Origin: Ureibacillus terrenus
GTDB lineage: Bacteria > Bacillota > Bacilli > Bacillales_A > Planococcaceae
DNA: 64,000 nucleotides
Reading direction: 5' to 3'
Assembly (NCBI RefSeq): GCF_006569205.1
Contig: NZ_VIGD01000004.1
Span: 62,001-126,000 of the forward strand
Shown in pieces: positions 1 through 10,438 of this stretch (positions are counted from its first letter, which is position 1; each line of letters starts with the position of its first letter). The translations under genes and the position numbers were made by a program. The notes beneath the pieces were generated by a model, which did no database searches, was not told where the DNA came from, and worked only from the letters and a program-made list of their open reading frames with translations.

Positions 1-114
1 TGGGATCACTTAATGGAATATGATATTGGTTTGACGGAAATCCAGGAACAATTTAATAGAGATGATGACGAGGATTTCCTAAAAAAGAGCGCCACTGAGG
101 AAGAAAAATTTTAA
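1..114 (+). CDS. divIVA: DivIVA cell-division/polarity protein, C-terminal end (partial)
   Basis: The window opens inside an open frame whose last 37 codons begin WDHLMEYDIG and end in an acidic tail (EEEKF) before TAA. The WDHL-EY segment matches what I remember of the C-terminus of Bacillus DivIVA, a coiled-coil protein that marks negatively curved membrane and recruits division and polarity factors. divIVA lies just upstream of ileS in Bacillus, which supports the call. The coiled coil and membrane-binding N-terminus lie outside the window, so only the tail is seen. B. subtilis has a small gene (ylyA) between divIVA and ileS; there is no such frame here. Confidence 0.75.
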   Translation, partial: WDHLMEYDIGLTEIQEQFNRDDDEDFLKKSATEEEKF

Positions 115-129
115 CAATTTTCTAACTAC

Positions 130-158
130 TTGACTCTCTGCCATGATTTTCATATACT
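130..158 (+). promoter_or_regulatory. Sigma-A type promoter for ileS
   Basis: TTGACT at 130-135 and TATACT at 153-158 are separated by exactly 17 bases. Transcription would start near 165, giving a leader of about 360 nt that contains the T-box. The same two hexamers with the same spacing recur in front of the pyr operon. Confidence 0.75.
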
Positions 159-164
159 GATACA

Positions 165-430
165 CAGAAATTTAAACAAGGTGACAGGTGTTGACGGAGA
201 AAGTATTTTTTGCTTGCGGCAATATAGCGATTCGGGGAAGGTGGAAGCCCGGACAAGCAGCAAAAAAGAAAATCACTCCTGAGCCAAATCACTGAAATGC
301 AAGTAAGTGATTTCGTTCACACGACGTTACAGTGTCTAGAGGCAGCGTCATTTCCGGCGCTGTGAATTAGGGTGGTACCACGGGCAAATGTTTCTCGTCC
401 CTTCAGGGATTGAGAAACTTTTTTTATTTT
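165..430 (+). promoter_or_regulatory. T-box riboswitch of ileS (tRNA-Ile sensing)
   Basis: The conserved T-box sequence AGGGTGGTACCACG is at 369-382. It is followed by an intrinsic terminator, arms GTTTCTC (390-396) and GAGAAAC (412-418) with a U-tract at 419-425. Upstream, the arms TTGCTTG and CAAGCA (about 209-216 and 254-259) enclose a region with the GGGAAGGTGGAAGCC element of Bacillus ileS leaders. The likely specifier is ATC (Ile) at 272-274, inside GAAAATCACTCC. Uncharged tRNA-Ile would pair with the specifier and the T-box bulge and stabilise the antiterminator, allowing read-through into ileS. Confidence 0.92.
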
Positions 431-528
431 ACCGCCGGTACAAAGGTTTTCTTTTTTGCTGAATAAGTGTGGATATAAGGCCTAATCAATGATGATAGCT
501 GCAAAAATTTTTTGAAGGAGGAAATGCA

Positions 529-3291
529 ATGGTAGAGTATAAGGATACGTTATTAATGCCGAAAACCGATTTTCCGATGCGCGGAAATCTTCCGGTGAAC
601 GAACCAAAAATCCAAGCGAAATGGGAAGAAATGGATATTGATAAATTGGTCAATGAACGTACAAAAGGCCGTCCGGAATTTGTTTTGCATGACGGACCTC
701 CGTATGCGAACGGAGATATTCATATCGGACATGCATTAAATAAAATTTTGAAAGATATCATCAACCGTCATCGTTCGATGACCGGCTACCATGTTCCTTA
801 CGTTCCGGGCTGGGATACCCATGGACTTCCAATCGAACATGCATTGACGAAAAAAGGGGTCAACCGCAAAGAAATGTCGGTTGCGGAATTCCGGAAACTT
901 TGTGAAGAGTATGCTTATGAACAAATTGAAAGACAAAAAGCCCAATTTAAGCGTTTAGGGGTCCGTGGAGATTGGAAAAACCCTTACATTACATTAACTC
1001 CAGAATTTGAGGCGCGGCAAATCGAAGTGTTTGGCCGCATGGCGGAAAAAGGATATATTTACAAAGGATTAAAACCTGTTTATTGGTCTCCGTCATCCGA
1101 GTCCGCATTGGCAGAAGCGGAAATCGAATATAAAGATGTAAAGTCGCCGTCCATTTATGTAAGCTTTGAAATCAAAGATGCAAAAGGTGTAGTACCTGAA
1201 AATGCAAAATTCATCATTTGGACGACTACTCCTTGGACGATTCCGGCGAACTTGGGGATTTCCGTCAACCCTGAATTTACGTATGCGGTTGTAAAAGTGG
1301 ATGACAATTTGTATATCATCGCAAAAGAATTGATCGATAATGTTTCAAAAGAAATTGGCTGGGAAAATGTTGAAATTGTGCAAGAAGTGAAAGGACAACA
1401 GTTGGAATACATTGTGGCGAAACATCCGTTCTATGACCGCGATTCTTTGGTAATGGTCGGGGAACACGTAACATTGGATGCTGGTACCGGATGCGTTCAC
1501 ACGGCACCTGGCCATGGGGAAGACGACTATATCGTCGGAAAAAAATACGGTTTGGATGTATTGAGCCCAATCGATGACCGCGGCTGCTATACGAGCGAAG
1601 CGCCTGGATTCGAAGGCATGTTCTATGATGATGCCAACAAAGTGGTGACTGAAAAATTGAAAGAAGTGGGGGCTTTATTAAAATTAGGATTCATCACTCA
1701 CTCCTATCCGCATGACTGGCGTACGAAAAAACCTGTCATTTTCCGCGCAACGCCGCAATGGTTCTGTTCGATTGAACCGTTCCGCGCCCAATTGCTGGAA
1801 GCGATTGAAAATACGGAATTTACGCCAAGCTGGGGTAAAATCCGCCTTTATAACATGATCCGCGACCGCGGCGACTGGTGTATTTCCCGCCAACGCGCCT
1901 GGGGCGTGCCGATTCCGGTATTCTACGCGGAAAATGGAGAAGAAATCATTACACCGGAAACGATCCGCCATGTGGCAAAATTATTCCGCGAACACGGCTC
2001 AAACATCTGGTTCGAAAAAGAAGCGAAAGATTTATTGCCTGAAGGCTTTACTCATCCGGGAAGTCCAAATGGCAAATTCACAAAAGAAAAAGACATCATG
2101 GATGTCTGGTTCGACTCCGGATCCACTCACCAAGGCGTGCTTGTTGAACGCGGCATGAAATATCCTGCCGACCTTTATTTGGAAGGTTCCGACCAATACC
2201 GCGGATGGTTTAACTCATCATTGATCACTTCCGTTGCAATCAACGGATTTGCTCCATATAAGGGCATCTTGTCCCACGGCTTCGTTCTTGATGGGGAAGG
2301 CCGTAAAATGAGTAAGTCCCTTGGAAACGTCATCGCTCCGGAACAAGTCATGAAACAATACGGCGCGGACATTCTCCGTTTGTGGGTTGCATCCGTTGAC
2401 TACACAGGCGATGTTCGCATTTCGATGGATTTATTGAAGCAAATTTCGGAAGTATATCGTAAAATCCGAAATACGCTTCGTTATTTGCACGGAAATTTAT
2501 TTGATTTTGATCCGAAAAAAGACCGCGTGCCTTATGACGAGTTGCGTGAAGTGGATCAATACATGTACATGCGTTTGCAGGAAGTATTGAAACAAGTGCG
2601 TGCCGCATATGACCGATATGATTTCTCTGCCGTATATCACGCCATCAACAATTTTGTATCGGTTGAATTGTCCGCATTCTATCTGGATGTGGCGAAAGAT
2701 GTGGTATATATCGAGGCGCCAAATGATCCTGCCCGCCGTGCGATGCAGACGGTCATGTACGATTGCCTGCTCACTCTGCTCAAAATCTTGACGCCGATTC
2801 TTCCGCATACGACAGATGAATTGTGGTCTTACTTGAACGAAGAAGAACCTTCTGTTCAATTGACAGACTTCCCGGAAGTGGATGAGCGGAGCAATTTCAA
2901 AGAATTGAAAGAAAAATGGGGCAAAGTGATGGCCATTCGCGATGAAGTATTGAAAGCCCTTGAAGAAGCGCGGAATGAAAAAGTCATCGGAAAACCATTG
3001 GACGCAAAAGTTGTTGTTTATGCGGATGATGAAGAAGTGCTTTCATTGTTGAACGATGACAAAGTGGACTTTAAACAAATCTCCCTCGTGTCTCAATTTG
3101 AGGTGCACGGAAGCCGGAAAGATGCTCCGGAAAATGCGATCGCTCTTGAAAAAACATCCATCGTTGTTGCAAAAGCCGATGGGGAAAAATGTGAACGCTG
3201 CTGGTCTTATTCTGAAACGGTCGGCCAAAATGAAAAACATCCGACATTGTGCGCCCGTTGCGCCGATATTGTCATCCATCATTACGAATAA
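529..3291 (+). CDS. ileS: Isoleucyl-tRNA synthetase
   Basis: This cytoplasmic class I synthetase attaches isoleucine to tRNA-Ile and edits mischarged valine. The 920-residue length fits the eubacterial type. The HIGH signature is at residues 65-68, in the context [11 protein letters not shown], and the KMSKS loop is at 593-597. A C-terminal zinc knuckle is formed by C888, C891, C908 and C911 (CERC and CARC), which is typical of this family. The start follows GAAGGAGG at a good distance. Expression is controlled by the T-box leader immediately upstream, and a terminator follows at 3298-3334, so ileS is probably transcribed alone. Confidence 0.98.
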   Translation: MVEYKDTLLMPKTDFPMRGNLPVNEPKIQAKWEEMDIDKLVNERTKGRPEFVLHDGPPYANGDIHIGHALNKILKDIINRHRSMTGYHVPYVPGWDTHGLPIEHALTKKGVNRKEMSVAEFRKLCEEYAYEQIERQKAQFKRLGVRGDWKNPYITLTPEFEARQIEVFGRMAEKGYIYKGLKPVYWSPSSESALAEAEIEYKDVKSPSIYVSFEIKDAKGVVPENAKFIIWTTTPWTIPANLGISVNPEFTYAVVKVDDNLYIIAKELIDNVSKEIGWENVEIVQEVKGQQLEYIVAKHPFYDRDSLVMVGEHVTLDAGTGCVHTAPGHGEDDYIVGKKYGLDVLSPIDDRGCYTSEAPGFEGMFYDDANKVVTEKLKEVGALLKLGFITHSYPHDWRTKKPVIFRATPQWFCSIEPFRAQLLEAIENTEFTPSWGKIRLYNMIRDRGDWCISRQRAWGVPIPVFYAENGEEIITPETIRHVAKLFREHGSNIWFEKEAKDLLPEGFTHPGSPNGKFTKEKDIMDVWFDSGSTHQGVLVERGMKYPADLYLEGSDQYRGWFNSSLITSVAINGFAPYKGILSHGFVLDGEGRKMSKSLGNVIAPEQVMKQYGADILRLWVASVDYTGDVRISMDLLKQISEVYRKIRNTLRYLHGNLFDFDPKKDRVPYDELREVDQYMYMRLQEVLKQVRAAYDRYDFSAVYHAINNFVSVELSAFYLDVAKDVVYIEAPNDPARRAMQTVMYDCLLTLLKILTPILPHTTDELWSYLNEEEPSVQLTDFPEVDERSNFKELKEKWGKVMAIRDEVLKALEEARNEKVIGKPLDAKVVVYADDEEVLSLLNDDKVDFKQISLVSQFEVHGSRKDAPENAIALEKTSIVVAKADGEKCERCWSYSETVGQNEKHPTLCARCADIVIHHYE

Positions 3292-3297
3292 TCTGTC

Positions 3298-3334
3298 CCG
3301 CCCTTGGATTCGCCAGTGTTCAAGGGCGGTTTTT
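3298..3334 (+). terminator. Intrinsic terminator of ileS
   Basis: Perfect 9-bp arms, CCGCCCTTG (3298-3306) and CAAGGGCGG (3321-3329), followed by TTTTT. Confidence 0.9.
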
Positions 3335-3393
3335 CGTTTAGAAACGGAAGGGCGAATGCCAAAAAAGATGTTGTATGCATCGCGCAAGATTAT

Positions 3394-3422
3394 TTGAGCT
3401 GTATTGATGGATGGGATATGCT
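3394..3422 (+). promoter_or_regulatory. Putative promoter for lspA-rluD
   Basis: TTGAGC at 3394-3399 and TATGCT at 3417-3422 are separated by 17 bases. The predicted start near 3430 falls after or at the upstream ATG (3429), which favours the downstream GTG as the lspA start. Confidence 0.5.
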
Positions 3423-3461
3423 AGAATAATGAGGATATATAGGCAAAACGGGGGAAAGATT

Positions 3462-3950
3462 GTGGTTAATATTATAAAATACTATAGTGTATCACTTTTC
3501 ATTATCATTCTCGATCAATTGACGAAATGGTTTGTTGTACACAATATGGAAGTAGGAGACCGGATTTCCGTATGGGATCCGTGGTTTGGCATTTTAAGCC
3601 ACCGCAACCGTGGAGCGGCATGGGGCATGCTTCAAGGGCAAATGTGGGTTTTCTATATTGTGACTATCATCGTGGTTGGTGCGGTGATCTATTATTTTCA
3701 TAAAGAAGGAAAAAACAGGCCTTTCCTTGGAATCAGTCTGATGGTTTTGTTGGGAGGGGCGATCGGCAATTTCATCGATCGGGTTTTCCGCGGAGAAGTG
3801 GTCGATTTTATCGATGTGTTGATTCCGATCATCAACTATGATTTCCCTATTTTCAATGTTGCGGACGCGGCATTGACCATTTCAGTGGTCATGTTGATTT
3901 TTGCGTTTCTTAGGGAAGAACAAAAAGAACAGGAAAAGGTGAAACAATGA
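3462..3950 (+). CDS. lspA: Lipoprotein signal peptidase (signal peptidase II)
   Basis: This membrane aspartyl protease cleaves prolipoproteins before the lipid-modified cysteine. The chosen product is 162 residues; B. subtilis LspA is about 154. Four hydrophobic helices are evident. Conserved LspA motifs are DQLTKW (residues 18-23), GNFIDR, VVDF and the C-terminal FNVADAALT. I chose GTG at 3462 because it follows GGGGAAAG and puts the first helix at the N-terminus. An in-frame ATG at 3429 would add an unlikely leader. The gene overlaps rluD by four bases (ATGA), so the two are probably translationally coupled. A plausible substrate in the window is the lipoprotein at 53063-53554. Confidence 0.93.
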   Translation: MVNIIKYYSVSLFIIILDQLTKWFVVHNMEVGDRISVWDPWFGILSHRNRGAAWGMLQGQMWVFYIVTIIVVGAVIYYFHKEGKNRPFLGISLMVLLGGAIGNFIDRVFRGEVVDFIDVLIPIINYDFPIFNVADAALTISVVMLIFAFLREEQKEQEKVKQ

Positions 3951-4861
3951 CAGTTGTATCCATCACAATTGACGCAGAACATGCGGGGGAGCGGCTGGAC
4001 AAAGCTTTGTCAAGCATACAAAAAGATTGGTCCCGGACGCAAATCGCCAATTGGATAGATGAAGGTCTTGTCACGGTGAACGGCAAGGAAGTGAAGGCAA
4101 AATATAAAGTAAAAGAAGGGGATACCGTCGAAGTGGATGTTCCTGAACCGGAAGAACTTGAAGTTTTGCCGGAAAAACTTGATCTGGATATCGTATATGA
4201 AGATACGGATGTCCTTGTCGTGAACAAGCCAAGAGGAATGGTGGTGCACCCTGCTCCGGGGCATACGACCGGAACATTGGTGAATGGATTATTGTATCAT
4301 TGCAAAGATTTATCCGGCATTAACGGAGTCCTTCGCCCCGGGATTGTCCACCGCATTGATAAAGATACTTCCGGTTTGCTGGTAGTGGCCAAAAACGACC
4401 AGGCCCATAAGGCTCTCGCGGAACAATTATCAACTAAAACGGTTAAAAGAAAATATATTGCGCTAGTGCATGGACATATCCCGCATAATAAGGGCACGAT
4501 TGACGCCCCGATCGGCCGGGATCCGAAAGACCGTCAAAAGCAGGCGATAGTGGACAATGGAAAAGAGGCGATCACCCATTTCCGGGTGCTGGAACGGATT
4601 GGCGGGAAATATACTTTGGTGGAGTGCCAATTGGAAACGGGGCGCACCCATCAGATCCGGGTCCATATGAAATATATCGGCTATCCATTGGTAGGGGATC
4701 CGAAATATGGCCCCAAAAAAACGATAGATTTTGGCGGACAGGCTCTCCATGCAGGTGTCTTAGGTTTCAAACATCCACGGACAAAGGAATATATGGAATT
4801 CGAAGTGCCTTTGCCGGCAGATTTTGTGAACTTACTTGAACAATTAAGAAAAGAAGGTTGA
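3947..4861 (+). CDS. rluD: RluD-family 23S rRNA pseudouridine synthase
   Basis: The 304-residue protein has an N-terminal S4 RNA-binding domain (about residues 13-75, beginning GERLDKALS) and an RluA/RluD catalytic domain. The active-site motif HRIDKDTSGLLVVAK contains the catalytic aspartate, and GRTHQIRVH lies further on. These enzymes isomerise uridines in large-subunit rRNA. The orthologue in this position in B. subtilis is YlyB. Exact target uridines cannot be read from sequence. The start overlaps lspA by four bases. The last bases of the gene overlap the -35 box of the pyr promoter. Confidence 0.93.
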   Translation: MTVVSITIDAEHAGERLDKALSSIQKDWSRTQIANWIDEGLVTVNGKEVKAKYKVKEGDTVEVDVPEPEELEVLPEKLDLDIVYEDTDVLVVNKPRGMVVHPAPGHTTGTLVNGLLYHCKDLSGINGVLRPGIVHRIDKDTSGLLVVAKNDQAHKALAEQLSTKTVKRKYIALVHGHIPHNKGTIDAPIGRDPKDRQKQAIVDNGKEAITHFRVLERIGGKYTLVECQLETGRTHQIRVHMKYIGYPLVGDPKYGPKKTIDFGGQALHAGVLGFKHPRTKEYMEFEVPLPADFVNLLEQLRKEG

Positions 4862-4886
4862 CTTGAAAGGTAATTAGTTCTATACT
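4858..4886 (+). promoter_or_regulatory. Sigma-A promoter of the pyr operon
   Basis: TTGACT at 4858-4863, a 17-base spacer and TATACT at 4881-4886. The -35 box lies over the rluD stop codon. Transcription would start near 4893, about 283 nt before pyrR. Confidence 0.8.
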
Positions 4887-4892
4887 TTAGGA

Positions 4893-5143
4893 CAGTGAAA
4901 ATTGAATAGGGAATACCTTTAATGGCAGTCCAGAGAGGCTGAAAAGGTAAAAAGATGTTGGTATTTTGGCGATGGGCGATCGCCCTAAATGAGTATGACC
5001 TTTGTCGGATTGTACGGCCAAACAATAGGGGAAATTGTCTCTTTCACAGATTAAGGGGCGGTTTATGCGAAATTGTTATACCAACATACTATTTTACTGT
5101 AATTTCAACCTCTTAAGCTGACGCTTAGGAGGTTTTTTTGTGC
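4893..5143 (+). promoter_or_regulatory. PyrR-binding attenuator leader upstream of pyrR
   Basis: The PyrR loop AGTCCAGAGAGGCT is at 4927-4940. It is closed by TACCTTT (4914-4920) pairing with AAAGGTA (4943-4949). The intrinsic terminator has arms AACCTCTTAAGC (5107-5118) and GCTTAGGAGGTT (5123-5134), one mismatch, then a T-run. In Bacillus, UMP/UTP-bound PyrR stabilises the binding hairpin and so lets the terminator form. Between the two elements lies a second pairing, ATGTTGGTAT (4955-4964) with ATACCAACAT (5078-5087), enclosing about 113 nt. This makes the leader longer than the roughly 150-nt B. subtilis leader I remember. Confidence 0.88.
5107..5139 (+). terminator. Attenuator terminator before pyrR
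   Basis: A 12-bp stem with one mismatch and a TGAC loop, followed by seven T residues. It precedes the pyrR ribosome-binding site AAGGAGG. Confidence 0.88.
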
Positions 5144-5160
5144 GGTCGAAAAAAATATAA

Positions 5161-5721
<561 letters not shown>

Positions 5722-5743
5722 TACAGATTGAGAGGTTAACATC

Positions 5744-7081
5744 ATGTCAAAGCAAGTCATCGATATACATGAAAAGCCGACTGGCGGACAGCTGGTCACA
5801 TTAAGTTTTCAGCACATGTTTGCCATGTTCGGTTCCACCATTTTAGTACCGCAGCTTGTGGGATTGAGCCCCGCGATTGCGCTTTTGACGAGCGGAATTG
5901 CGACAATCATCTTTTTGCTTGTAACGCAATTTAAAGTGCCCGCTTACCTGGGTTCATCCTTTGCATTTATTACACCGATGCTGCTGGTATCCGGCGGGCT
6001 GGATCCGGAAGGCGCCGCCATCCATCCGGGAAACGCAATGATTGGTGCAATGGCGGTCGGTTTGGTTTATGCCATTGTTTCTTTGTTGATTTATAAAAGC
6101 GGCTACAAGTGGATCATGAGATTATTGCCGGCCGTTGTGGTAGGGCCTGTCATCATGGTCATCGGACTTGGACTTGCAGGTACGGCGGTCGACATGGCTA
6201 TGAATATATCCGTTGAGCAAGTGAATCCTGATTCAGGTGAAACTGAACTGGTAAAACAATATAGCGGCAAGCATTTTTCGGCTGCTTTGGTCACTTTGTT
6301 TGCTGCAATCATTTTCAACGTATACTTCAAAAATATTTTAAGCGCGATGCCGATCCTTCTGGGACTGGTGGTTGGATACATATATTCCGCAATCATTGGT
6401 ATCGTCGATTTTACAAAAGTGAAAGAAGCTTCATGGTTCGCTCTGCCGGACTTTTTAATCCCCGGCGTGGATTATGAGTTTCAAGTGACCTCCAATATTT
6501 TGCTTGCGATGGTGCCGGTCGTCATCGTAACGATTTCGGAACATATCGGTCATCAGCTGGTATTGGGGAAAATCGTTGAACGGAATTATATCAAAGATCC
6601 GGGATTGCACCGCTCCATCCTCGGTGACGGATTAGGAACATTTGTCAGCGCATTGATCGGCGGACCGCCAAAAACGACTTACGGCGAAAACATCGGGGTA
6701 TTGGGAATTACGAAAGTATATTCCGTTTACGTCATCATGGGTGCGGCCGTTATCGCCATCCTGCTTTCATTCTTCGGAAAAGCAATGGCGCTTGTGCAAA
6801 CAATCCCGACGTCCGTCTTGGGCGGCATCTCCATTCTGCTGTTCGGAATCATCGCTTCCAGCGGTCTGCGGATGATTGTTGAAAAAAAGGTGGATTTTAG
6901 CAAAAACCGCAACATGGTCATCGCCTCTGTCATTCTGGTTGTTGGAATCGGCGGTGCGGCAATCCGGTTCTCCGAAGCTTTTTCGATCGAAGGAATGGCA
7001 CTTGCCGCGATTATCGGCGTATTCCTAAACTTGATCCTTCCGGGCAGAGAGAAAAATGCAGAAGAGTTTGAAGAAGAATAG
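5744..7081 (+). CDS. pyrP: Uracil permease (NCS2 family)
   Basis: A 445-residue hydrophobic protein with about 12-14 membrane segments, of the nucleobase:cation symporter-2 family. Family features visible include the early QHMFAMFGSTILVP segment and the central EHIGHQLVLGKI, with GGPPKTTYGENIG in the transport core. It imports uracil for salvage. Its place second in the pyr operon, behind pyrR, fits uracil rather than xanthine or urate as substrate. It is followed by a structured 113-nt gap with a second PyrR-type site. Confidence 0.95.
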   Translation: MSKQVIDIHEKPTGGQLVTLSFQHMFAMFGSTILVPQLVGLSPAIALLTSGIATIIFLLVTQFKVPAYLGSSFAFITPMLLVSGGLDPEGAAIHPGNAMIGAMAVGLVYAIVSLLIYKSGYKWIMRLLPAVVVGPVIMVIGLGLAGTAVDMAMNISVEQVNPDSGETELVKQYSGKHFSAALVTLFAAIIFNVYFKNILSAMPILLGLVVGYIYSAIIGIVDFTKVKEASWFALPDFLIPGVDYEFQVTSNILLAMVPVVIVTISEHIGHQLVLGKIVERNYIKDPGLHRSILGDGLGTFVSALIGGPPKTTYGENIGVLGITKVYSVYVIMGAAVIAILLSFFGKAMALVQTIPTSVLGGISILLFGIIASSGLRMIVEKKVDFSKNRNMVIASVILVVGIGGAAIRFSEAFSIEGMALAAIIGVFLNLILPGREKNAEEFEEE

Positions 7082-7095
7082 AGCAATCCATCAAT

Positions 7096-7190
7096 CCTTT
7101 AAGATTTGTCCAGTGAGGCAAAAAAGGGGTCGAATGGCAAGGGCATGCTTGCCATCCCTCCTAAGCCTTTAAACCATATTAGGAGGAAAC
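7096..7190 (+). promoter_or_regulatory. Second PyrR-type leader, with a helix covering the pyrB ribosome-binding site
   Basis: The loop TGTCCAGTGAGGCA (7107-7120) closely resembles the PyrR loop in front of pyrR. It is closed by TTG/CAA (7106-7108/7119-7121) and CCTTT/AAAGG (7096-7100/7123-7127). Next is the hairpin ATGGCAAG/CTTGCCAT (7134-7141/7148-7155). Then CCTCCTAA (7157-7164) is perfectly complementary to TTAGGAGG (7179-7186), which holds the pyrB Shine-Dalgarno sequence. No T-run follows either hairpin. I infer control of pyrB translation rather than termination. Confidence 0.65.
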
Positions 7191-7194
7191 AAAA

Positions 7195-8064
7195 ATGAAA
7201 AATTTACTTTCAATGGAATATTTAACAAATGATGATGTAATGGCAATTTTAGAAAGGGCAAGAGAATTTGAAAACGGCGCGGAACCGAAGTTGAACCGCT
7301 CCTATTATGTTGCAAATCTGTTCTTTGAACCGAGTACCCGGACAAAAACAAGTTTCGAAATGGCGGAACGGAAAGTGGGATGCACAGTCATTCCGTTCGA
7401 AGCCGGTTTTTCCAGCATCCTGAAAGGGGAAACATTGTACGATACGGTAAAAACTTTGGAAATGATTGGCCTTGACGCGGTCGTAATCCGGGCGAAAGAA
7501 GAAGAGTATTATAATGAATTGCTTGAGGGGATCAATCTCTCCATCATCAACGCCGGTGACGGGACAGGGCAGCATCCTTCCCAAAGTTTATTGGACTTGT
7601 ATACGATTTATAAAGAATTTGGACGGTTTGAAGGGTTGACAGTAACAATAGTTGGAGATATTGCCCATAGCCGTGTGGCGAAATCGAATGCCATTGCATT
7701 GCGACGATTGGGGGTAAATGTGAAATTCCTCTGTCCTCCGGAATGGGCTGGCGATTTTGAAGCACAGCATTCATGGAACGGCCTTTTAGAAGAAAGCGAC
7801 GTCATCATGCTCTTGCGCATTCAACATGAACGGCACGATGTACATTTTTCAAAAGAAAATTATCATCAACAATACGGATTGACAATTGAACGCGAAAAAC
7901 AAATGAAAGATCATGCCATCATCATGCATCCTGCTCCGGTCAACCGGGATGTGGAAATTGCTTCGGAATTAGTGGAATGTAAACGTTCAAGGATTTTCCA
8001 TCAAATTCGCAACGGGGTATTTATCCGGATGGCAATTCTCGAAACCATTTTGAAGGGGAGATAA
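7195..8064 (+). CDS. pyrB: Aspartate carbamoyltransferase catalytic subunit
   Basis: This enzyme condenses carbamoyl phosphate with L-aspartate, the committed step of pyrimidine synthesis. The 289-residue protein carries the carbamoyl-phosphate loop [12 protein letters not shown] near residues 44-55, an HPSQ motif and the C-terminal HPAPVNRD. It is slightly shorter than the roughly 304 residues of B. subtilis but has both domains complete. No regulatory subunit (PyrI) is present, as is normal in Bacillales. The TTAGGAGG ribosome-binding site is part of a potential sequestering helix described for the leader. Confidence 0.97.
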   Translation: MKNLLSMEYLTNDDVMAILERAREFENGAEPKLNRSYYVANLFFEPSTRTKTSFEMAERKVGCTVIPFEAGFSSILKGETLYDTVKTLEMIGLDAVVIRAKEEEYYNELLEGINLSIINAGDGTGQHPSQSLLDLYTIYKEFGRFEGLTVTIVGDIAHSRVAKSNAIALRRLGVNVKFLCPPEWAGDFEAQHSWNGLLEESDVIMLLRIQHERHDVHFSKENYHQQYGLTIEREKQMKDHAIIMHPAPVNRDVEIASELVECKRSRIFHQIRNGVFIRMAILETILKGR

Positions 8065-8066
8065 AT

Positions 8067-9341
8067 GTGGCAACATTCATTGAAAATATCAAAATGTTAA
8101 ATGAGCAAGGGGAACTGGTTGAAACAACCATCACGATCGATGAGGGAAAAATTATTGCCATTGGCGGGCAGAAGCCGGATGGAGCCCAAGTAATCGATGG
8201 CAATGGAAATTTTGTGGCTCCGGGATTTGTCGATGTGCATGTCCATTTGCGTGAACCCGGATTCGAGCATAAAGAAACGATTGCAACAGGCACCCGTTCT
8301 GCCGCAAGAGGCGGATTTACGACGATTTGTGCCATGCCAAATACAAAGCCTGTTCCTGATTCCGTGGAAAATCTCGAATATGTAAAGGATTTGATCAAAA
8401 AGAGCGCGGTTGTCCGAGTTCTTCCTTATGGCTCCCTTACAATGAATGAAGCCGGCGAAAAGCGCACCAATATCGCCGAATTAAAATCCCATGGCGCTGT
8501 CGCTTTTTCGGATGACGGGGTCGGCGTCCAACAGGCTTCGACGATGTATGAACAAATGAAAGATGCGGCAAAAGTCGGCGCAATCGTCGTTGCGCACTGT
8601 GAGGACAACTCATTGATTTATGGCGGTGTCATGCACGAAGGAAAACGCAATAAGGAGCTGGGGCTGCCTGGTATTCCAAGCGTTTGCGAATCGGTGCAAA
8701 TCGCGCGGGATGTTTTGCTTGCAGAGGCTGCAGGCGCAAGATACCACGTTTGCCACGTTTCCACAAAAGAATCCGTCCGTACGGTAAGGGATGCGAAAAA
8801 AGCAGGCATCCGCGTGACGGCGGAAGTTTGTCCACATCACTTGCTTTTGGAAGAAATGGATATTCCGAGCGATGATGCAAACTGGAAAATGAATCCTCCA
8901 TTGCGTTCTTCAGAGGACAAAAAAGCGCTTATCGAAGGATTGCTTGATGGCACAATCGATTGCATCGCAACGGATCACGCACCCCATACCCAGGAAGAAA
9001 AGTGCTGCGGCATGGTGGGGGCTCCGTTCGGAATTGTAGGGTTTGAGACAGCTTTTCCGCTTCTATATACAAATTTTGTCGAAACAGGCATTTTTACCTT
9101 GAAGCAATTAGTGGACTGGATGACGATCAAGCCGGCCGAAATCTTCGATCTGCCTTATGGAAAAATTGAGGTAGGAGCTTCCGCGGATTTGACGATCATT
9201 GATTTAAATAAAGAAAAAACCGTCGATGCAAATGAATTTTACTCAAAAGGCCGCAATACGCCTTTTAATGGATGGAAAGCAAAAGGCTGGCCGGTGATGA
9301 CAATCTTCGAAGGAAATGTCGTATATAAGGAGGAAGAATAA
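8067..9341 (+). CDS. pyrC: Dihydroorotase
   Basis: This zinc amidohydrolase cyclises N-carbamoyl-aspartate to dihydroorotate. At 424 residues it fits the type I Gram-positive form. The metal-binding HVHLREPG motif follows FVAPGFVDV, further ligands are in VAHCEDNSL and VCHVSTKES, and the catalytic aspartate lies in CIATDHAPH. Translation starts at GTG 8067, two bases after the pyrB stop. An ATG two bases upstream is out of frame. The stop overlaps the carA start by one base (TAATG). Confidence 0.97.
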   Translation: MATFIENIKMLNEQGELVETTITIDEGKIIAIGGQKPDGAQVIDGNGNFVAPGFVDVHVHLREPGFEHKETIATGTRSAARGGFTTICAMPNTKPVPDSVENLEYVKDLIKKSAVVRVLPYGSLTMNEAGEKRTNIAELKSHGAVAFSDDGVGVQQASTMYEQMKDAAKVGAIVVAHCEDNSLIYGGVMHEGKRNKELGLPGIPSVCESVQIARDVLLAEAAGARYHVCHVSTKESVRTVRDAKKAGIRVTAEVCPHHLLLEEMDIPSDDANWKMNPPLRSSEDKKALIEGLLDGTIDCIATDHAPHTQEEKCCGMVGAPFGIVGFETAFPLLYTNFVETGIFTLKQLVDWMTIKPAEIFDLPYGKIEVGASADLTIIDLNKEKTVDANEFYSKGRNTPFNGWKAKGWPVMTIFEGNVVYKEEE

Positions 9342-10438
9342 TGAAAAAGCGTCTCTTAATTTTGGAAGATGGGACAGTATTTCAAGGGGAAGCATTCGGC
9401 AGCGACCGGGCAAGCCAAGGAGAAGTTGTATTCACAACGGGGATGACCGGTTACCAGGAATCCATTACCGATCCTTCCTTCTATGGTCAAATTGTTACGT
9501 TCACTTATCCGTTAATCGGAAACTATGGAATCAACAGCGACGATTTTGAAGCAATCTCCCCTGTAATCCGCGGGGTTGTTGTAAGAGAATTGACGAAACT
9601 TCCTTCCAATTTCCGATCTGAAACAACATTGGATGAGTACCTGAAAGAACATGATATTCCTGGAATCGAAGGGATCGATACGCGGAAATTGACACGCATC
9701 ATCCGTTCAAAAGGTGCGGTTCGCGCGATGTTGACTGCGGCGGGCGAGGAAGTGAATGTTGAAGAAATCGTGAATCAGTTGAAAGAAACTCCTTATCTGA
9801 GAGACCATGTAAAACATGTATCTACAAAAGTGCCGTTCCCTAGCCCAGGAAGAGGAAAACGGGTAGTGCTGATGGACTTTGGAATGAAAAACGGAATTTT
9901 GCGGGAATTGAATAAACGGGATTGTGATGTTCTAGTTGTTCCTTATAATACACCTGCCGAGAAAATCTTGAATTTCCATCCGGAAGGAATTTTATTATCC
10001 AATGGACCGGGGAATCCGTCGGATGTAACAGAAGCCATTGAAACATTGAAACAATTAATCGGAAAAGTTCCGATGTTCGGCATCTGTTTAGGACATCAAT
10101 TGTTGGCGCTTGCTTGCGGAGCGAAAAGCCGCAAATTGCCATTTGGACACCGAGGCGCAAACCATCCGGTAAAAAATCTTCAAACCGGCATTGTGGAAAT
10201 CACTTCACAAAACCATGGTTATGTCATCGACGAAAATTCATTGGAAGGTACGGATTTGGAAATTACGCATGTTTCATTGAATGATGGAACAATCGAGGGA
10301 TTGCGACATAAAAAATACCCGGTCTTTTCTGTACAATTCCATCCGGAGGCTTCTCCTGGACCGGAAGATTCGAACTACTTATTCGACGAGTTTATCAAAT
10401 TAATGGAACAAGCAGGGGAGGTAAAACAACATGCCTAA
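9341..10438 (+). CDS. carA: Carbamoyl-phosphate synthase, glutaminase (small) subunit
   Basis: CarA (PyrAA in Bacillus) hydrolyses glutamine and channels ammonia to CarB. The 365-residue protein has the CPSase small-chain N-terminal domain ([17 protein letters not shown]) and a class I glutamine amidotransferase domain. The nucleophile lies in FGICLGHQ, and the His-Glu pair in SVQFHPEA. It overlaps pyrC by one base and carB by eight. Membership of the pyr operon indicates the pyrimidine-specific enzyme; an arginine-specific paralogue may exist elsewhere. Confidence 0.97.
   Translation: MKKRLLILEDGTVFQGEAFGSDRASQGEVVFTTGMTGYQESITDPSFYGQIVTFTYPLIGNYGINSDDFEAISPVIRGVVVRELTKLPSNFRSETTLDEYLKEHDIPGIEGIDTRKLTRIIRSKGAVRAMLTAAGEEVNVEEIVNQLKETPYLRDHVKHVSTKVPFPSPGRGKRVVLMDFGMKNGILRELNKRDCDVLVVPYNTPAEKILNFHPEGILLSNGPGNPSDVTEAIETLKQLIGKVPMFGICLGHQLLALACGAKSRKLPFGHRGANHPVKNLQTGIVEITSQNHGYVIDENSLEGTDLEITHVSLNDGTIEGLRHKKYPVFSVQFHPEASPGPEDSNYLFDEFIKLMEQAGEVKQHA

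Noticed and set aside
3411..3461. Upstream in-frame starts for lspA
   Set aside because: They overlap the predicted promoter or transcription start and lack a ribosome-binding site; GTG 3462 has one.
4974..4985. GGGCGATCGCCC palindrome containing a HIP1-like octamer
   Set aside because: I noticed only this copy; it fits better as a local hairpin of the pyrR leader than as a genome-wide repeat.
5722..5743. PyrR attenuator between pyrR and pyrP, as in B. subtilis
   Set aside because: The gap is only 22 bases and contains neither the PyrR loop nor a terminator.
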